From assembly GCF_910589235.1 (NCBI RefSeq), contig NC_060970.1, positions 4,520,987-4,584,986 on the forward strand: DNA of 64,000 nucleotides, written 5' to 3'. Position 1 is the first letter of the stretch. The number at the start of each line of letters is the position of its first letter. The notes beneath the pieces were generated by a model that did no database searches, had not been told where the DNA came from, and worked only from the letters and a program-made list of their open reading frames with translations. The stretch is from Vespa crabro. Lineage: Eukaryota > Arthropoda > Insecta > Hymenoptera > Vespidae. A program made the position numbers and the translations under genes. Below are positions 50,824 to 62,190 of the stretch, one piece after another.

Positions 50824-51142
50824 ATCAGTCAACTGTTGGAAGAGGTCTCCAGGTTACAACAGAATTTACAACGTCTTCAAGAGACGAGCGCGCAAGCGAC
50901 GGCGCGTCTCGAGGAAGAACTCGAGGCACGAAGACAGCACATCAGTAGATTGGAGAGTAAATTGGAACGGCAGAGAGATTACGATGACCTGAAGCGCGAG
51001 ATCAGCGTGTTAAGGTCGGTCGATCTCTCTCAGATTCCAACCGGCGAACCTGGCAAGAGTCTCGAACACCTTTTAATGGAACGTTCGAAAGCTCTCCAAC
51101 AAGCTGAAAGTCTAAAACCACCGAACACACCCGACACACTCG
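50824..51142 (+). CDS. ct: cut, coiled-coil exon (internal, phase 0 to 1)
   Basis: Internal exon of the Cut/CUX homeodomain transcription factor, a nuclear DNA-binding regulator of cell identity. It encodes about 106 residues starting ISQLLEEVSRLQQNLQRLQE and ending PPNTPDTL plus one base of a Gly codon. Residues 1-60 form heptad-like Leu/Glu/Arg coiled coil. The segment LESKLERQRDYDDLKREISV followed by a K/R-S-x-D/E run corresponds to the CUX1 coiled coil that ends near ADYEEVKKELNILKSMEF. The acceptor is very strong: a long T/C run ending TTTCAG at 50818-50823. The donor is G|GTAAGT at 51143. There is no ATG, so translation must begin in an upstream exon that I could not find in this window. 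The alternative, that this belongs to a CASP-like golgin product, is possible for the same locus in vertebrates, but the downstream CUT exon makes Cut the simple reading. Confidence 0.94.
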
Positions 51143-52348
51143 GTAAGTTTATTATAACGTTCTCTCATTCTCATTATTATCGATTAAATTTTTTTTTTCT
51201 TTTTCTATATATATATATATATATATACGCGATATAGAAATACTCGATCAAGTAAATTCGATCGAAATTTCGCGCACAACGAAAACTCCGTATTAATGAT
51301 TTTCTTCCACGTGTTTATGCGTTAACGAATAACAAATCGCGAATGAGAGCTTCGTTCGACAAATCTTTACGCGATCGGATTTATCATTATCGCCTTTCTT
51401 CTTTTCTTTTTTTTTCCCCTCTATTTTTTTTCATTTTTTGTTTCACTATTCCACCCCCCACCCCCACTGCTTTTTTGTCCTCCTTTCGGAATACAATCAC
51501 TCTGACAGAGGAGCTGCGAAAATAATGATGAATTGTGACTTAGGCAATTAGTAGTAGTGTTGTACTAACTTCATTGCACGATACCAAAGTAACGAGAACG
51601 TTAAGCAATTAGAAATCTATGTATATAGATATACATGCATACATATATATATATATGTATATATATAAGTTAAGATTAGACGCATCGATGAGAAAATTTC
51701 AAGGTACCGTAATGAAAAATTAATGTAAAGAGGATTTCTTATTAGTATCATATTAGCATCAACCGCATATAATATCGCTTTTGATTCTTATGCTACTGCT
51801 CTGATCTTCGGTCGCCGACTCTCTCTCCTCGAGGCTCCGTCGATGGGCTCGATATCGGCTAGTTAAGAAATAATAAATAACAAATAGGGCACGAGTCATT
51901 TTAAGCGGATGCAAGAACGCGAATGTATAATAATAATAAAAGAATAAAATAAAAAATGAAAAATAAAACAATAGGGGGATGACCGAAGGAGCTTACGAAA
52001 ACGAATAAAAAAAAAAGGAAAAAAAAAAAAAAAAAGAAGAAAAAAAAGGGAAAATAGAAAAAAGAGAAATAAATTGAACAAAAAAACTAACGACGACGAC
52101 AACAACAACAACGACGACGACGACGACGACGATGATGACGATGACGACGACGATGACTGCAACAACAACAACAACAACAAAATAACCCTTGCTTGCCAAT
52201 GTGTTCGCACTATTCTCCAACTCTCTCTTCCTGTCTCTAATTCTTATTTATATTTCAACCATCTTTTTTGACTCCAGCGATTTATCATACCCTCTCTAAC
52301 ATTTATTTTTTCTTTTTTCTCTATCTGTTTGTCTCTTTTTCTTTCTAT

Positions 52349-52397
<49 letters not shown>

Positions 52398-52955
52398 TCA
52401 ACTTTATTCTCCCTCGAATCCTTCGTTGCTTAGGCTGCACTTTTTTCGAGTCACTCTCACATCGGTACGTATGTATATTAACGTACACTCACGGAAGGTA
52501 CTACTAACGTAACGGAACACATATTATCTCTCTGCCCTATTCCAAGTACACCTCCGACATCTGCCCTAAAACCCCTCCCCGCTCCCCCATCAACTACCAC
52601 CACCACCACCACCCCATCATCATCATCGACCTTTTGCCAAACGTTACCGGAATTCGCTTCCACGGTCCCTCCCACTTTTTGGAGCCATCCTCCCTTCGTC
52701 TGTCCTCACTACGAACCGTCTCTCTACACTGGGATAAGCAAATCTCTTGCACGCAAATTTGTGGACGATATTCGCAGTATTTGCCCAGGCCCGGGCTATT
52801 GTTTCGGGGACGGAGTTTATTATGAATCGATCCAGGACGACGGAGGTGGCGAGAGAGAGAAAGGGAGAGAAAAGTACGTGGCGAGAGGGACAAAGAAAAA
52901 GAAACGCAGCCCATGTAGAAAAGAGAGAGTGAGTGAGAGAGAGAAAGAGAGTGAA

Positions 52956-53000
<45 letters not shown>

Positions 53001-53819
53001 CAGAGGGATATATCAACGTCGACGAACATCCCTCTCTCTCTTTCTCTCTCTTCTGAATTTAAACGACCGAAACACGCTCTCTCTTATCCGTCGTCATCGT
53101 TCCTATTTCTTTTTTTTTTTTTTCTTTTTTTACCATCCTAATTTTCCGTTCTTTAATACCACAAATTCCTCGTATGCGTATTCGCTTCGACCAACGTTTG
53201 TAATATCTTTTCGATTGTTCCAACATTAGCTTTTTGTTATCCCTTATTCCTCTTTCCTATCTCCTCCCTCCTCCTCTTCCCTCTTACCCTCTACCGTTCG
53301 TTTCGAGGATTTCAATTTTATATATTCTCTCCTCTTAGTTTCGTGATATCTTCTCATTTTTCTTTTTTTTTTTTTTTTTTTATTTTTATTTATTTATTTT
53401 TTCCAAACAATAAACGTGCAACTTTTGGTACGCGTATATATTTTCCGATTGAGTATGAAAATAACGTTTCATCATTTAAATAATATCGAGACGCCGCCGA
53501 ATGCGACGATGCAATGGAGAGAGTCTAGGTCGTGTTCAAAAGAGGAAAAGAAAGAAGATCGAATGGAAAAGGATCGTAGATTAAAAAAAAAAAAAAAAAA
53601 GAGAGAGAGAAAAAGGAAAAAAAAGAAAAAGAAAAAAGATTGGAAAAAAAAAACAAGGCAAAAAAAGGAATAAGAAAAAGAGAGAAAAGAAATGCAGAGT
53701 CCAAAAGCCGACGATCAGAAAGTCAGTATCCTGTTTCACGATGGAGATGATTAGGTTGAATATCTCTAGTGCGCGTGCAACCGTGTTGACGGGGTCCCTT
53801 GTGTTTTTGGTGGTTGCAG
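51143..53819 (+). other. ct: cut intron between coiled-coil and CUT-1 exons (2,677 nt)
   Basis: GTAAGT donor and TTGCAG acceptor. It holds poly(T)/T-rich runs, a GAC/AAC triplet array (52090-52182), CT and GA arrays (about 52357-52398 and 52966-52998), T-rich and A-rich tracts (53365-53390 and 53581-53670) and no convincing exon. Its last 30 nt are GT-rich rather than a normal pyrimidine tract. Confidence 0.85.
52090..52182. repeat. GAC/AAC/GAT triplet array
   Basis: About 93 bp of triplets in the intron before the CUT-1 exon. Reads as poly-Asp/Asn but has no coding context. Confidence 0.93.
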
Positions 53820-54115
53820 GTGGACTATCGTCACCCCTGCAGCGCGCCTCGACCGCCTCGCCCCATGGGGTCGGAGGTGGGCCACCTTCGTCCCTCGTTT
53901 CCTCCCAACAAGCCCCACCGCCACCTCCGACCTCGGTGTCCCTTCCGCCACGCTCCACGCCGACACCTTCCTCCGCAACATCGACGACTTCCAGCCTCCT
54001 CTTCCCTCCGCCTCTCCAAAACGTCGAAACCTTCGGCTCCTTCCTCGGCGAGGAGATCGTCGCCAACTGGAGGCGGACGTTGGAGAGGTCAATTATAAAT
54101 CAACAACAACAGCAA

Positions 54116-54153
<38 letters not shown>

Positions 54154-55352
54154 GCAACAACAACAACAACAACAGCAACAGCAGCAACAACAACAGCAAC
54201 AGCAGCAAGTCCAACAGGTGCAACATCAACAGGTACAACAGCAACAACAACAGCAGCAACAACAGCAGCAGCAGCAACAGCAAAGCACTCAAATCTCTCA
54301 ATTAACGCAACAACAGCTGCAGCAAGTCCAACCGTTGATAGGTCTCCATCCGCCTACGACGCCGAGCAGCCTAAATCATCTTCCCTCGCCAACGGAAGCG
54401 TCGTCTAGTACAAATGCACCGACCAAATCGAGCACGCCTTTGGGTACTACGTCTATGGGGACGACGTCGCTGGCGACAGCGAACCTAGGAACGACGCCGC
54501 TTGGTACAACGTCGTTGGGCACGTCGACGTTGGGCACGGCGTTGGGTACGACGTTGGGTACGACGCTGGGTACGACGTTGGGTACGACGTTGGGTACGAC
54601 GTTGGGTACGACGTTAGGCACGACGCCGCTCATCGGTTGTCTCGATTCAAGCGAGAAGGCGTCGACGCCAGTTCCCGGTCACGAAACGCCGGCGCCGCAG
54701 ACGCCATCGTCGACGAGCGCACTGACATCGCCGCCGAGCTTTCAACCGCCCACGTCGATGGTCGAGACGAGCACCTCCTCCGCCTCCGTAAACGGCGGAG
54801 GCGTTACGCCCAGCGCCGTCTCAACGGCGCCGCCGCCGAAAAGTCCAGCCGATCAGGAATCCTGTCACAATAACAATAACAACAGTCATCACCTAGCAAA
54901 TAACAATATAGGCGGATTAAGCGTCCTCGATACCCTAAAGAGTCCCTTCCGTTTCGATGACAGAACGCATCCGTTCAGATTCGGTGATGAATTTGGTGCC
55001 GCCGGTATGGCCGGTAGACTCGGTGAATCACTGATCCCAAAGGGTGATCCGATGGAAGCGAGACTTCAAGAAATGTTGCGTTACAATATGGACAAATATG
55101 CCTCGCAAAATCTTGACACCCTACACATAGCCAGAAGAGTCAGAGAATTATTGTCGATACATAATATCGGTCAGAGATTATTCGCCAAGTATGTACTTGG
55201 ATTGAGTCAGGGTACAGTCAGCGAATTACTGAGCAAACCAAAACCTTGGGATAAACTCACCGAGAAGGGACGCGATAGTTATCGGAAGATGCACGGTTGG
55301 GCTTGCGATGACAACGCCGTAATGCTGCTCAAGTCCCTAATACCCAAGAAAG
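53820..55352 (+). CDS. ct: cut, large exon with polyglutamine, LGTT repeats and CUT repeat 1
   Basis: Coding exon of 1,533 nt (511 codons' worth, phase 1 at both ends) of the Cut transcription factor. Order: Pro/Ser/Thr-rich start (GLSSPLQRASTASPHGVGGG); 36 uninterrupted Gln at about residues 95-130, a short V/H-broken spacer, then 16 more Gln; a Thr/Gly/Leu-rich region with seven LGTT units near residues 242-269; Ser/Pro/Asn/His-rich sequence; the conserved block LSVLDTLKSPFRFDD; then CUT repeat 1 from about residue 431 (NLDTLHIARRVRELL, GQRLFAKYVLGLSQGTVSEL, KPKPWDKLTEKGRDSYRKMH), ending LLKSLIPKKG. CUT repeats are roughly 80-residue helical DNA-binding modules. The acceptor is TGGTTGCAG at 53819, which is GT-rich rather than C/T-rich. 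The donor is G|GTGAGT at 55353. The frame stays open upstream to an ATG at 53741, but the joined frame from the coiled-coil exon fits exactly at 53820, so that ATG is probably intronic. Confidence 0.96.
54101..54283 (+). repeat. ct: CAG/CAA polyglutamine tract inside the cut exon
   Basis: 36 consecutive Gln codons (54101-54208), nine codons reading VQQVQHQQV, then 16 more Gln codons (54236-54283). CAA and CAG are mixed, which limits slippage compared with pure CAG. The complement gives a long Leu-only open frame that is only a shadow. Confidence 0.97.
54542..54625 (+). repeat. ct: 12-bp coding minisatellite (LGTT)7
   Basis: Seven tandem copies of TTGGGTACGACG or one-to-two-base variants, in frame, each coding Leu-Gly-Thr-Thr. 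Degenerate relatives (LGTTS, LGTST, LGTA) extend the array upstream to about 54439. This looks like recent in-frame expansion within disordered sequence. Confidence 0.93.
55109..55351 (+). other. ct: CUT repeat 1 coding segment
   Basis: About 81 codons from NLDTLHIARRV to SLIPKK. The hallmark core GLSQGTVSELLSKPKPW is intact, as are the flanking helices (ARRVRELLSIHNIGQRLF and TEKGRDSYRKMHGW). No stop, frameshift or missing core residue is seen, so this DNA-binding module should be functional. Onecut-type CUT domains have a different wording in the core (CRSQGTLSDLL), which argues against that family. Confidence 0.96.
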
Positions 55353-55405
55353 GTGAGTACCGATGCGTTCCAACCTATCTCTCCATTTATTCTCTCTTTC
55401 TGTTT

Positions 55406-55475
<70 letters not shown>

Positions 55476-55500
55476 CACACACACATACACACACACAAAT
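55406..55500. repeat. TA then CA compound array
   Basis: Begins about 50 nt after the CUT-1 exon donor. TA of about 50 bp followed by CA and TA pieces. Confidence 0.94.
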
Positions 55501-55549
55501 ATATATATATATTTATTATCTCGAACACGACCCTCACCGAAACTAAATG

Positions 55550-55720
55550 TCGATCGATCGAGACAAAGGTTGCTTGATCGAAACTTAACCTGACAAATAT
55601 GTAAATCATCCAATAAACGATCAATTACATTTAATTTTGTGAATACTATTAAAATGATTTTTGTATCGTAACTTAGCATTTTAACGATCAAAGATAACAA
55701 CCATTGTCTCGATCGATCGA
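55550..55720. repeat. Long imperfect inverted repeat (23-bp arms, 22/23 matched)
   Basis: Arm 55550-55572 (TCGATCGATCGAGACAA...GGTTG) is the reverse complement of 55698-55720 except at one position. Inward, TTGATCG (55574-55580) and CGATCAA (55685-55691), and AAATCAT and ATGATTT, also pair with small offsets. The whole 171 nt could therefore fold as one long bulged hairpin. There is no clear target-site duplication and no transposon coding sequence. Confidence 0.7.
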
Positions 55721-56403
55721 ATATCTTGAAAATATTCTATTCTGCCTTGCACTGCCAATAATCCATCTCGCCGAATCACTAACAACGGAGCTATACGTTA
55801 ACCTCTCTTGGCTGCTTAATACGGGTATCGATGGTACACTATACTATATACTATTCGCTCTAACCGCATCCCGCAGGAAAAGGAACTTAATGCTCATCCC
55901 AGACGTCGAATCCCTCTATCTTCTCGCATCCGCGACAATCAAAATGAAGGAAAGATACTCGTGCGTTTACGTATTCCTATATCTTCATTGTACATAAGAC
56001 TACTCCACCATTGGAGTCTCTCGTTAATCAGACAGACGGTTCTCATAGAAATCATTGTTCGATCCATTGAATAGATGGATAAGCGATATCGAAGGAAAGT
56101 AAGAAATCAATAGAGATGAATTACATAGAATTTCTAGCATTGCTCTATCCGCTGTCGTTATCGATTATTTTCTGCGTTTGACAGCCATGTTGTTTTAGAC
56201 AAATAACCTAAGCTCCTCCTAGAAAATCGAAAAGACGAGAGACAAGAGTGTTTGATAAGGGGAACCTTATCCGATCGATTGTATTAAGTATATATATACC
56301 GTTCATTGTAAATGACAGGCATAACAATGAATTTTCGATCGTTTTGAATTAGTTTTAGAAAATTTCTCATTACGAAAACATACATATATGGATTTTATAT
56401 TTA

Positions 56404-56452
<49 letters not shown>

Positions 56453-56588
56453 AAATCGATTTAGATAAGCAGGTCAGATATTTAGAAATATTCGCTAGAG
56501 GATATCGAACGACGTTTCAAATTTATGAATAAACGAATCGAATGAATTCGAATCGGAAGCTCTTCCTTCCCTTCCTCTTTTCCCTCGC

Positions 56589-56636
<48 letters not shown>

Positions 56637-57999
56637 TGTGAAAAATATTAATATCAATCGTCAGAGGATGTCGATCGTAGCTTTAATAATGGTGCATCCT
56701 CTGTCCTGTACGCGTCCGGCGTGCGAAATAAAAAAAGAAAAAAAAGAGAGGAAAAAAAAAAAGAGAAAAAAGAGAAAGAAAGAAAAAAAGGGGGGAAAAA
56801 AAGAGGGGAGAAAAAGGAAAAGAAAATTTCAATGCGTATAAAATAAATTCAATGAGAGAGCTCGGGCTCTGTGACAAAACATGAGTCATGCGTCAATGGA
56901 TTGTCGGTTTCCGTTGAGGATCTCTGACGACGATAATCATGACCAACGTTCGCCAGAACGTTATAGTGGATAGTAGTACGAAGGGGGTGAGGAGGGAAGG
57001 TGAAAGCTGAGAGAGAATTGAACGATAAAAGAGAGGATGAGGAGGAAGTAATAATATATTCAGGGATGAATTAACGTAGTGTCGATGAATAAAACTGGTC
57101 GAGGAGGTGGGGTGGTTGGGTCCCTTCTCACACTTACTCCTATTGGATAAAGTTATACGGAAAATTCTCTATACATTGTCTAAGACGCCGATAATCGTTG
57201 CAACGTCATCGTTCGGAGTATAACGTTTACTCGGGGGCGAATCATCCTCATAAGGATAAATATACTCATATTTCATAGACCGAAAGTTCCGTAATCGACG
57301 CATGATTTATGGGCAAAAATCATCAAGACTTTATTCCGCCTGAAAAGACCATCGTCGAGTTCACGTCAGAAAGATAAGTTTTCATCGACTAAATACCTAC
57401 CCTGGCCTAACGACTTATTACGGTATAGATATAGATACTGGAAATCGTTCGAGCGTGCAGAGCGAACCTGTCTTTGAAGGATTCATTATAGTGTATGTGT
57501 GTATAATCGATCTAGTAAGACTCGGTACTTATTCTATCAGTTATTTCATTTTTCTTTTCCTTTCTTTTTTCTTCGTCTTTTTCTTCTCCTATTCCTTCTT
57601 TTTCCTCTTATTCTTCTTCTTCTTCTTCTTCTTTTTACTTAATATTTATAGACGATAAATTGTCATGAGAAAAAAAGAATTATCTTCGTAATTTAAATTA
57701 AGGATGAGTACTTTAAATTTAACTTTTTTGAATAGTCAGAAAGAAAAAAAAAAGAAAAAAAAAAAAAAAGAAAAACACGAAATATGAAAATGATTCAAAG
57801 TGGGTTCGCTTTGTTGAACAATATTCGTCGTGGTTTATCATTAAGAAATTACGTGGATTATCTAAAAAAAAAAAAAAAAAAGATAAGATCAGTGACGAAG
57901 TTTCGTGTAAAAAGAAAAAAAAAAAAAAAGAAAAAGGCGCGAAGGCGGAGGCGAAGATGGTCGGTGTCCAAAAATGAAAAATAATCGAGTGTATATGTT

Positions 58000-58290
58000 A
58001 CACGTAGCCGCTTGCTAATCCAGCAACAAACATATCTGAATCTTGGCCCACAATTTAGTGCGGCACGTCCGAGACGTTTATTATTGCCCACCATCCTGAT
58101 GATTATGCGAGCACATTTTCCGTACCCACGTTTGCGCGAATAGCAGAATACAATTGATCTAAGCATACCAACCGTGCTACGTTGCCTTCAAGAGCAACGC
58201 ACGGACGAGATTACGGTAATAAAGATAGTTGGTACCGATCCAAGTCAGTTCATCGCAGGATTTTGTTTCTTGTTCTACCGCGCCAGTCGA
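58000..58290. other. Non-repetitive patch in the CUT-1/linker intron
   Basis: About 290 bp of mixed sequence bounded by an A-rich run and the GTC array. Open on the minus strand for about 60 ordinary codons before running into the A-rich (poly-Phe) tract. It matches nothing I recognise. A conserved noncoding element is possible. Confidence 0.2.
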
Positions 58291-58301
58291 ATTCGCTGAA
58301 T

Positions 58302-58371
58302 TCGTCGTCGTAGTCGTCGTCGTAGTCGTCGTCGTAGTCGTCGTCGTCATCGTCGTCGTCGTCGTCGTAGT
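58302..58371. repeat. GTC-rich array with 12-bp period
   Basis: Repeats of GTCGTCGTCGTA grading into pure GTC. Confidence 0.9.
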
Positions 58372-59159
58372 TGTCTTCGACTAGTTGACGACGATTTCTC
58401 TATTCATATGCTTTTCTCTAACTGATTCTCTCCCTATCTCTCCCTTTACCCGAATGATTTTGACATTACATGTGATTTTAGCAAATCCCCTCTAAGAACA
58501 AATATCTATTCCCGATCCTATACTCTATCTCTATTTTCATTAAATTTCAAGATAAAAATAAATGATAAAATATTTAATCCTATCGTTCGTCGAATATTTA
58601 AATATTTTTATTATGAATGTAAAAAATTACTTTGAGAAACATTCCCGAGTTCTTCGAAGGAAAAAAAAAAAAAAGAAAAAAAGAAAAAAAAATAAAGAAA
58701 AACATCGTGAAATTTTAACCTAAGAAAGCTTTGTACATAGGGAACAATCGAATGATTTCATTGTTGGCAACGGGGGGGATGGGGTGGGGTGGGCTGGAGA
58801 CCATCGTAAAAATCGATACATCTTTTGATAAGAACGAAGACAAAAGATCGCTGACCCGTTTCGCACTTACTGCCGTCATCAAACCTTCGAGAATCTTTTT
58901 AATTGCTCTTTCCCTCCTCTCTCCCTCTTCCTCTCTCCCTGTCTCTCTCTCTCTCTCTCTTTATTTTTCGAACAATAAGACGCCCGATTCGTTGCGTACC
59001 GATTCTCGAGTAGCTCTTTATTAGATACAGTAATAACGAGAAGGTAGATGAGGTGGAAGAGGTGAAGGAGGAAGAGGAGGAGGAGAAGAAGAAGAAGAAA
59101 AAAGAAAAAAAAAAAGAAAAGAAGGATGACGAAGATAGGACGATGTGAGGACGAGGACG

Positions 59160-59620
59160 AGTTTCCACGCGTACCTACACGATTCTATGAAAGACAATGG
59201 CTACCATTGGTGCAGCTCGACCAACTGGTAGCAACGTAATAGAGTATTCGTTCGGTTAGAAGGCGACGCAACCGTACGGTAACGTCGACGCAATAATCGA
59301 CGCTGTTTCTTAAGAGTAGTCGTTGCTTCGTTGCTTAGGGAATTCTCACGAAATCGTTCCAGATTTTGTAATCGGCCATTGTCGACGTACCGCCTCAAAG
59401 GCAATGGCGACACACACATAACCGCGATCTATTGTGTTACGCGCGAGCACAATTTTCTCGGCGATCTAATCATCGAATTTGCCCGAAAGCCAAAAGGAAT
59501 AAAAATTTTCAAAAGTCCAAGATTATCAACAATAATTGAGTTCATAACCATATCCGATATTCATATTTCTAACGTCGACAAATTTTTACAGATAGCTCTC
59601 CGTCGTTCACGAGGAGAGAA
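59160..59620. other. Non-repetitive patch with a small hairpin
   Basis: About 450 bp of ordinary sequence with frequent CGACG motifs. A hairpin at 59200-59232 pairs GCTACCATTGGT with ACCAACTGGTAGC around an 8-nt loop, with one bulged base. Plus-strand frame 59331-59726 becomes Ser/Phe runs at its end and is not convincing. Confidence 0.3.
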
Positions 59621-59878
59621 ACTTTCTTTTTCTTTCTTTTTCTCTTTTTCTTCTTCTTCTTGTTTTTTTTTTCTATTCTTTCTCTTTTTCTTTTTTTTTT
59701 TCCAAGGAGAGTCCACATTGTATTAAAAGTATATTGAATCGATTGGATCTTTCTTTATGATTTCTTTTTTTTCTTTTCTTTTTCTTTTTCTTTTTTTTCT
59801 TATTATTATTGTCTTAGAATTCTTATCGAAAGAAAGTAGGTCATATAGGTAGAGAAAAAGATTGAGAGAGAAAGAGAA

Positions 59879-59917
<39 letters not shown>

Positions 59918-60057
59918 AAAATCAGAGCGGAAATGGTTAATTACGCGAGCCGCTTCTAAACCGTCCGAAGTTGTATTCGCGCGAAGCAGAGATACGAGAC
60001 GATAATTAGTTGTGCTCATCGTACGTTACAATCGTTACCAGGCTACGATCACTAGGC

Positions 60058-60075
60058 GTTAGATCGCGATCTAAC
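60058..60075. other. 18-bp perfect palindrome
   Basis: GTTAGATCGCGATCTAAC, perfect with no spacer, in non-repetitive sequence. Its centre is TCGCGA. No factor can be assigned from sequence alone. Confidence 0.6.
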
Positions 60076-60125
60076 TCGTTGACTAGCTAACTTTGCGTCT
60101 TCTCTTTCTTATTACCTTCTTTGCC

Positions 60126-60164
<39 letters not shown>

Positions 60165-60404
60165 TATCTATCTATCTATCTCTATCACTATCTCTATTTC
60201 TCCTCAAAGTTTCTTGAAGATACTCTCTTGAGAAAATGCCGGTGGATATATCGTAGATATAATCGAGAAGCACGCTCAATTCGCACGCTTTTCTCAACTG
60301 TTTCTCAGGGTTTTCGTGCAAATTCTCGAGGAAAGAGAAAAAAAGAAAAAGAAAAAAAAAAAAAAAAAGAAAACGGAAAAAGGAAATTGTTTACATATAC
60401 ATAT

Positions 60405-60453
<49 letters not shown>

Positions 60454-60743
60454 GTGTACACCTACACTTAAATATCTTTAATTTTTCAACTGATTAGATT
60501 AAAAACAAAAGGATGAATCTTTTATGAAAATTCGATAGGATTATCTTCTTAGTATGAATGAACTACGAATGCGATTAAATTCTTGAATATCGTATCTTAG
60601 CTGATAAAAGTCCATAATCTTCTCAGAAATAATCATTTATGGATTCTGTCGGGTGCTAAGGATGGCAAGGAAAATCGTTGGCATAAGTCGAAGTCTTCTG
60701 GCACGAATTCAAGCGTTGCGACAATGCGTGTATGTAAGGGGTA

Positions 60744-60779
<36 letters not shown>

Positions 60780-60874
60780 CCAAAGTACATACATACATAT
60801 GTCACGGTTCGTTCGTTCTTACGAATCGAAATCCCACCCTTCTTGAACCGTCGTCGTCGTCGATGTCGTATTCG

Positions 60875-60905
<31 letters not shown>

Positions 60906-61908
60906 TCCTTTTTTCTTTTTTCTCTCTTCTTCTCGTCCTAGTCTGGACCACCCAGTTTCATGCGCATCGGAGCAACCAATTTCTTTGGAAGTTCCTGCAA
61001 AGTATGATCATTAATACTCTTTGCAAAGAAATTTCCTCGTTTGTCACATTTCCGTAGGAAAAAGAAAGAAAGAAAAAGAAAAAGAAAAAAAAAATAAAAG
61101 ATAAAAGAGAAGAGAAAAATAAAGAAAAGAATGAAAAACGAAAGGAAAGATAATTCATTCGATACTCGTCGTGACATGTTCTTTTTCTATTTTCATTTTT
61201 CTTTTCAAAAAAGAAAAAAAAAACAAACAAAAAAAAAAGAAAAAAAAAAAACAAAAAAAAAGAAAAAGAAACGGAAGAAAAGATCTATGAGATTCCTTAG
61301 ATGCGATTCCTTTGACGGAAGATTATTAATAACTATGGCTCTTTGTGCGTAGCGTTACAAGCTACTTTAAATGACAAGAATCTTAATTGAAAGTTAAACA
61401 GAAGGGATTATTTTTGCTCGAATCAATTTAAAGACTTTAAAGCCTGACGATGAAAAGTTTCGCAAACGACGATATTATACATAGGTGTTTTTAAATTTAT
61501 TAAAATGATAGTATCGACCTAGAGCATTAATGTAGAAATATATTTTCCTCCGTAGATTTATGTTTTTTAATATATATAAATAATGTTACATTAGGAATAG
61601 GTTAGATGAGAGTGGGGCTAGGGGGAATGGTGGAAGGAAGGGGGAAATTTAGAATAGTAAAGTTGGATTTGTGTCTCATATTTCTGTCGGAAGAGAACGA
61701 ATAGATTTGATGGGAACACGTTGTGTGTGAAAGTCTTGGAATACCTATGTTGTACGTCGAGCAAGAGTCGACAGATTTTGATGGATCGTCCGCAATCATC
61801 CTCCAACACATAATTTCGAGCACGATTCACGCAAAGATTGCTTTAGCTCGATGATCGTACCGGTAAATTCTCGCCTCCCATGTTATTCTCCTTCTCTCGA
61901 TCTATCCT

Positions 61909-61947
<39 letters not shown>

Positions 61948-62190
61948 ATCTATCTATCTATCTCTTTCTCTTCCTCTCTCTCTGTCTATCTCTCGAAAGG
62001 AATGCGAAATCACGGAGGCGTCGAATTTGCACGACGTAAACGTCGAGGATGCGGGAGCAATCAAACGCGTGATCGATGGCTCATTCGTCTGAATCTTGCG
62101 GCTGATTGGTCAATTAGACGGGAAACACGTAGGAGGACGACACTCTTGGTAGGTACGCGTTAGCGAAGGGGGCCGAAGAACCGCAAGGGC

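Noticed and set aside
54089..54301. Minus-strand frame of almost pure leucine
   Set aside because: It is the complement of the CAG/CAA polyglutamine tract of the cut exon.
55704..55997. Non-repetitive plus-strand frame of about 97 codons in the cut intron
   Set aside because: No recognisable protein, no matching splice sites in phase, and no coding-like composition. Random open frames of this length are expected.
57858..58166. Minus-strand frame with ordinary residues then poly-Phe
   Set aside because: The end is an A-rich tract read backwards and the rest matches nothing known.
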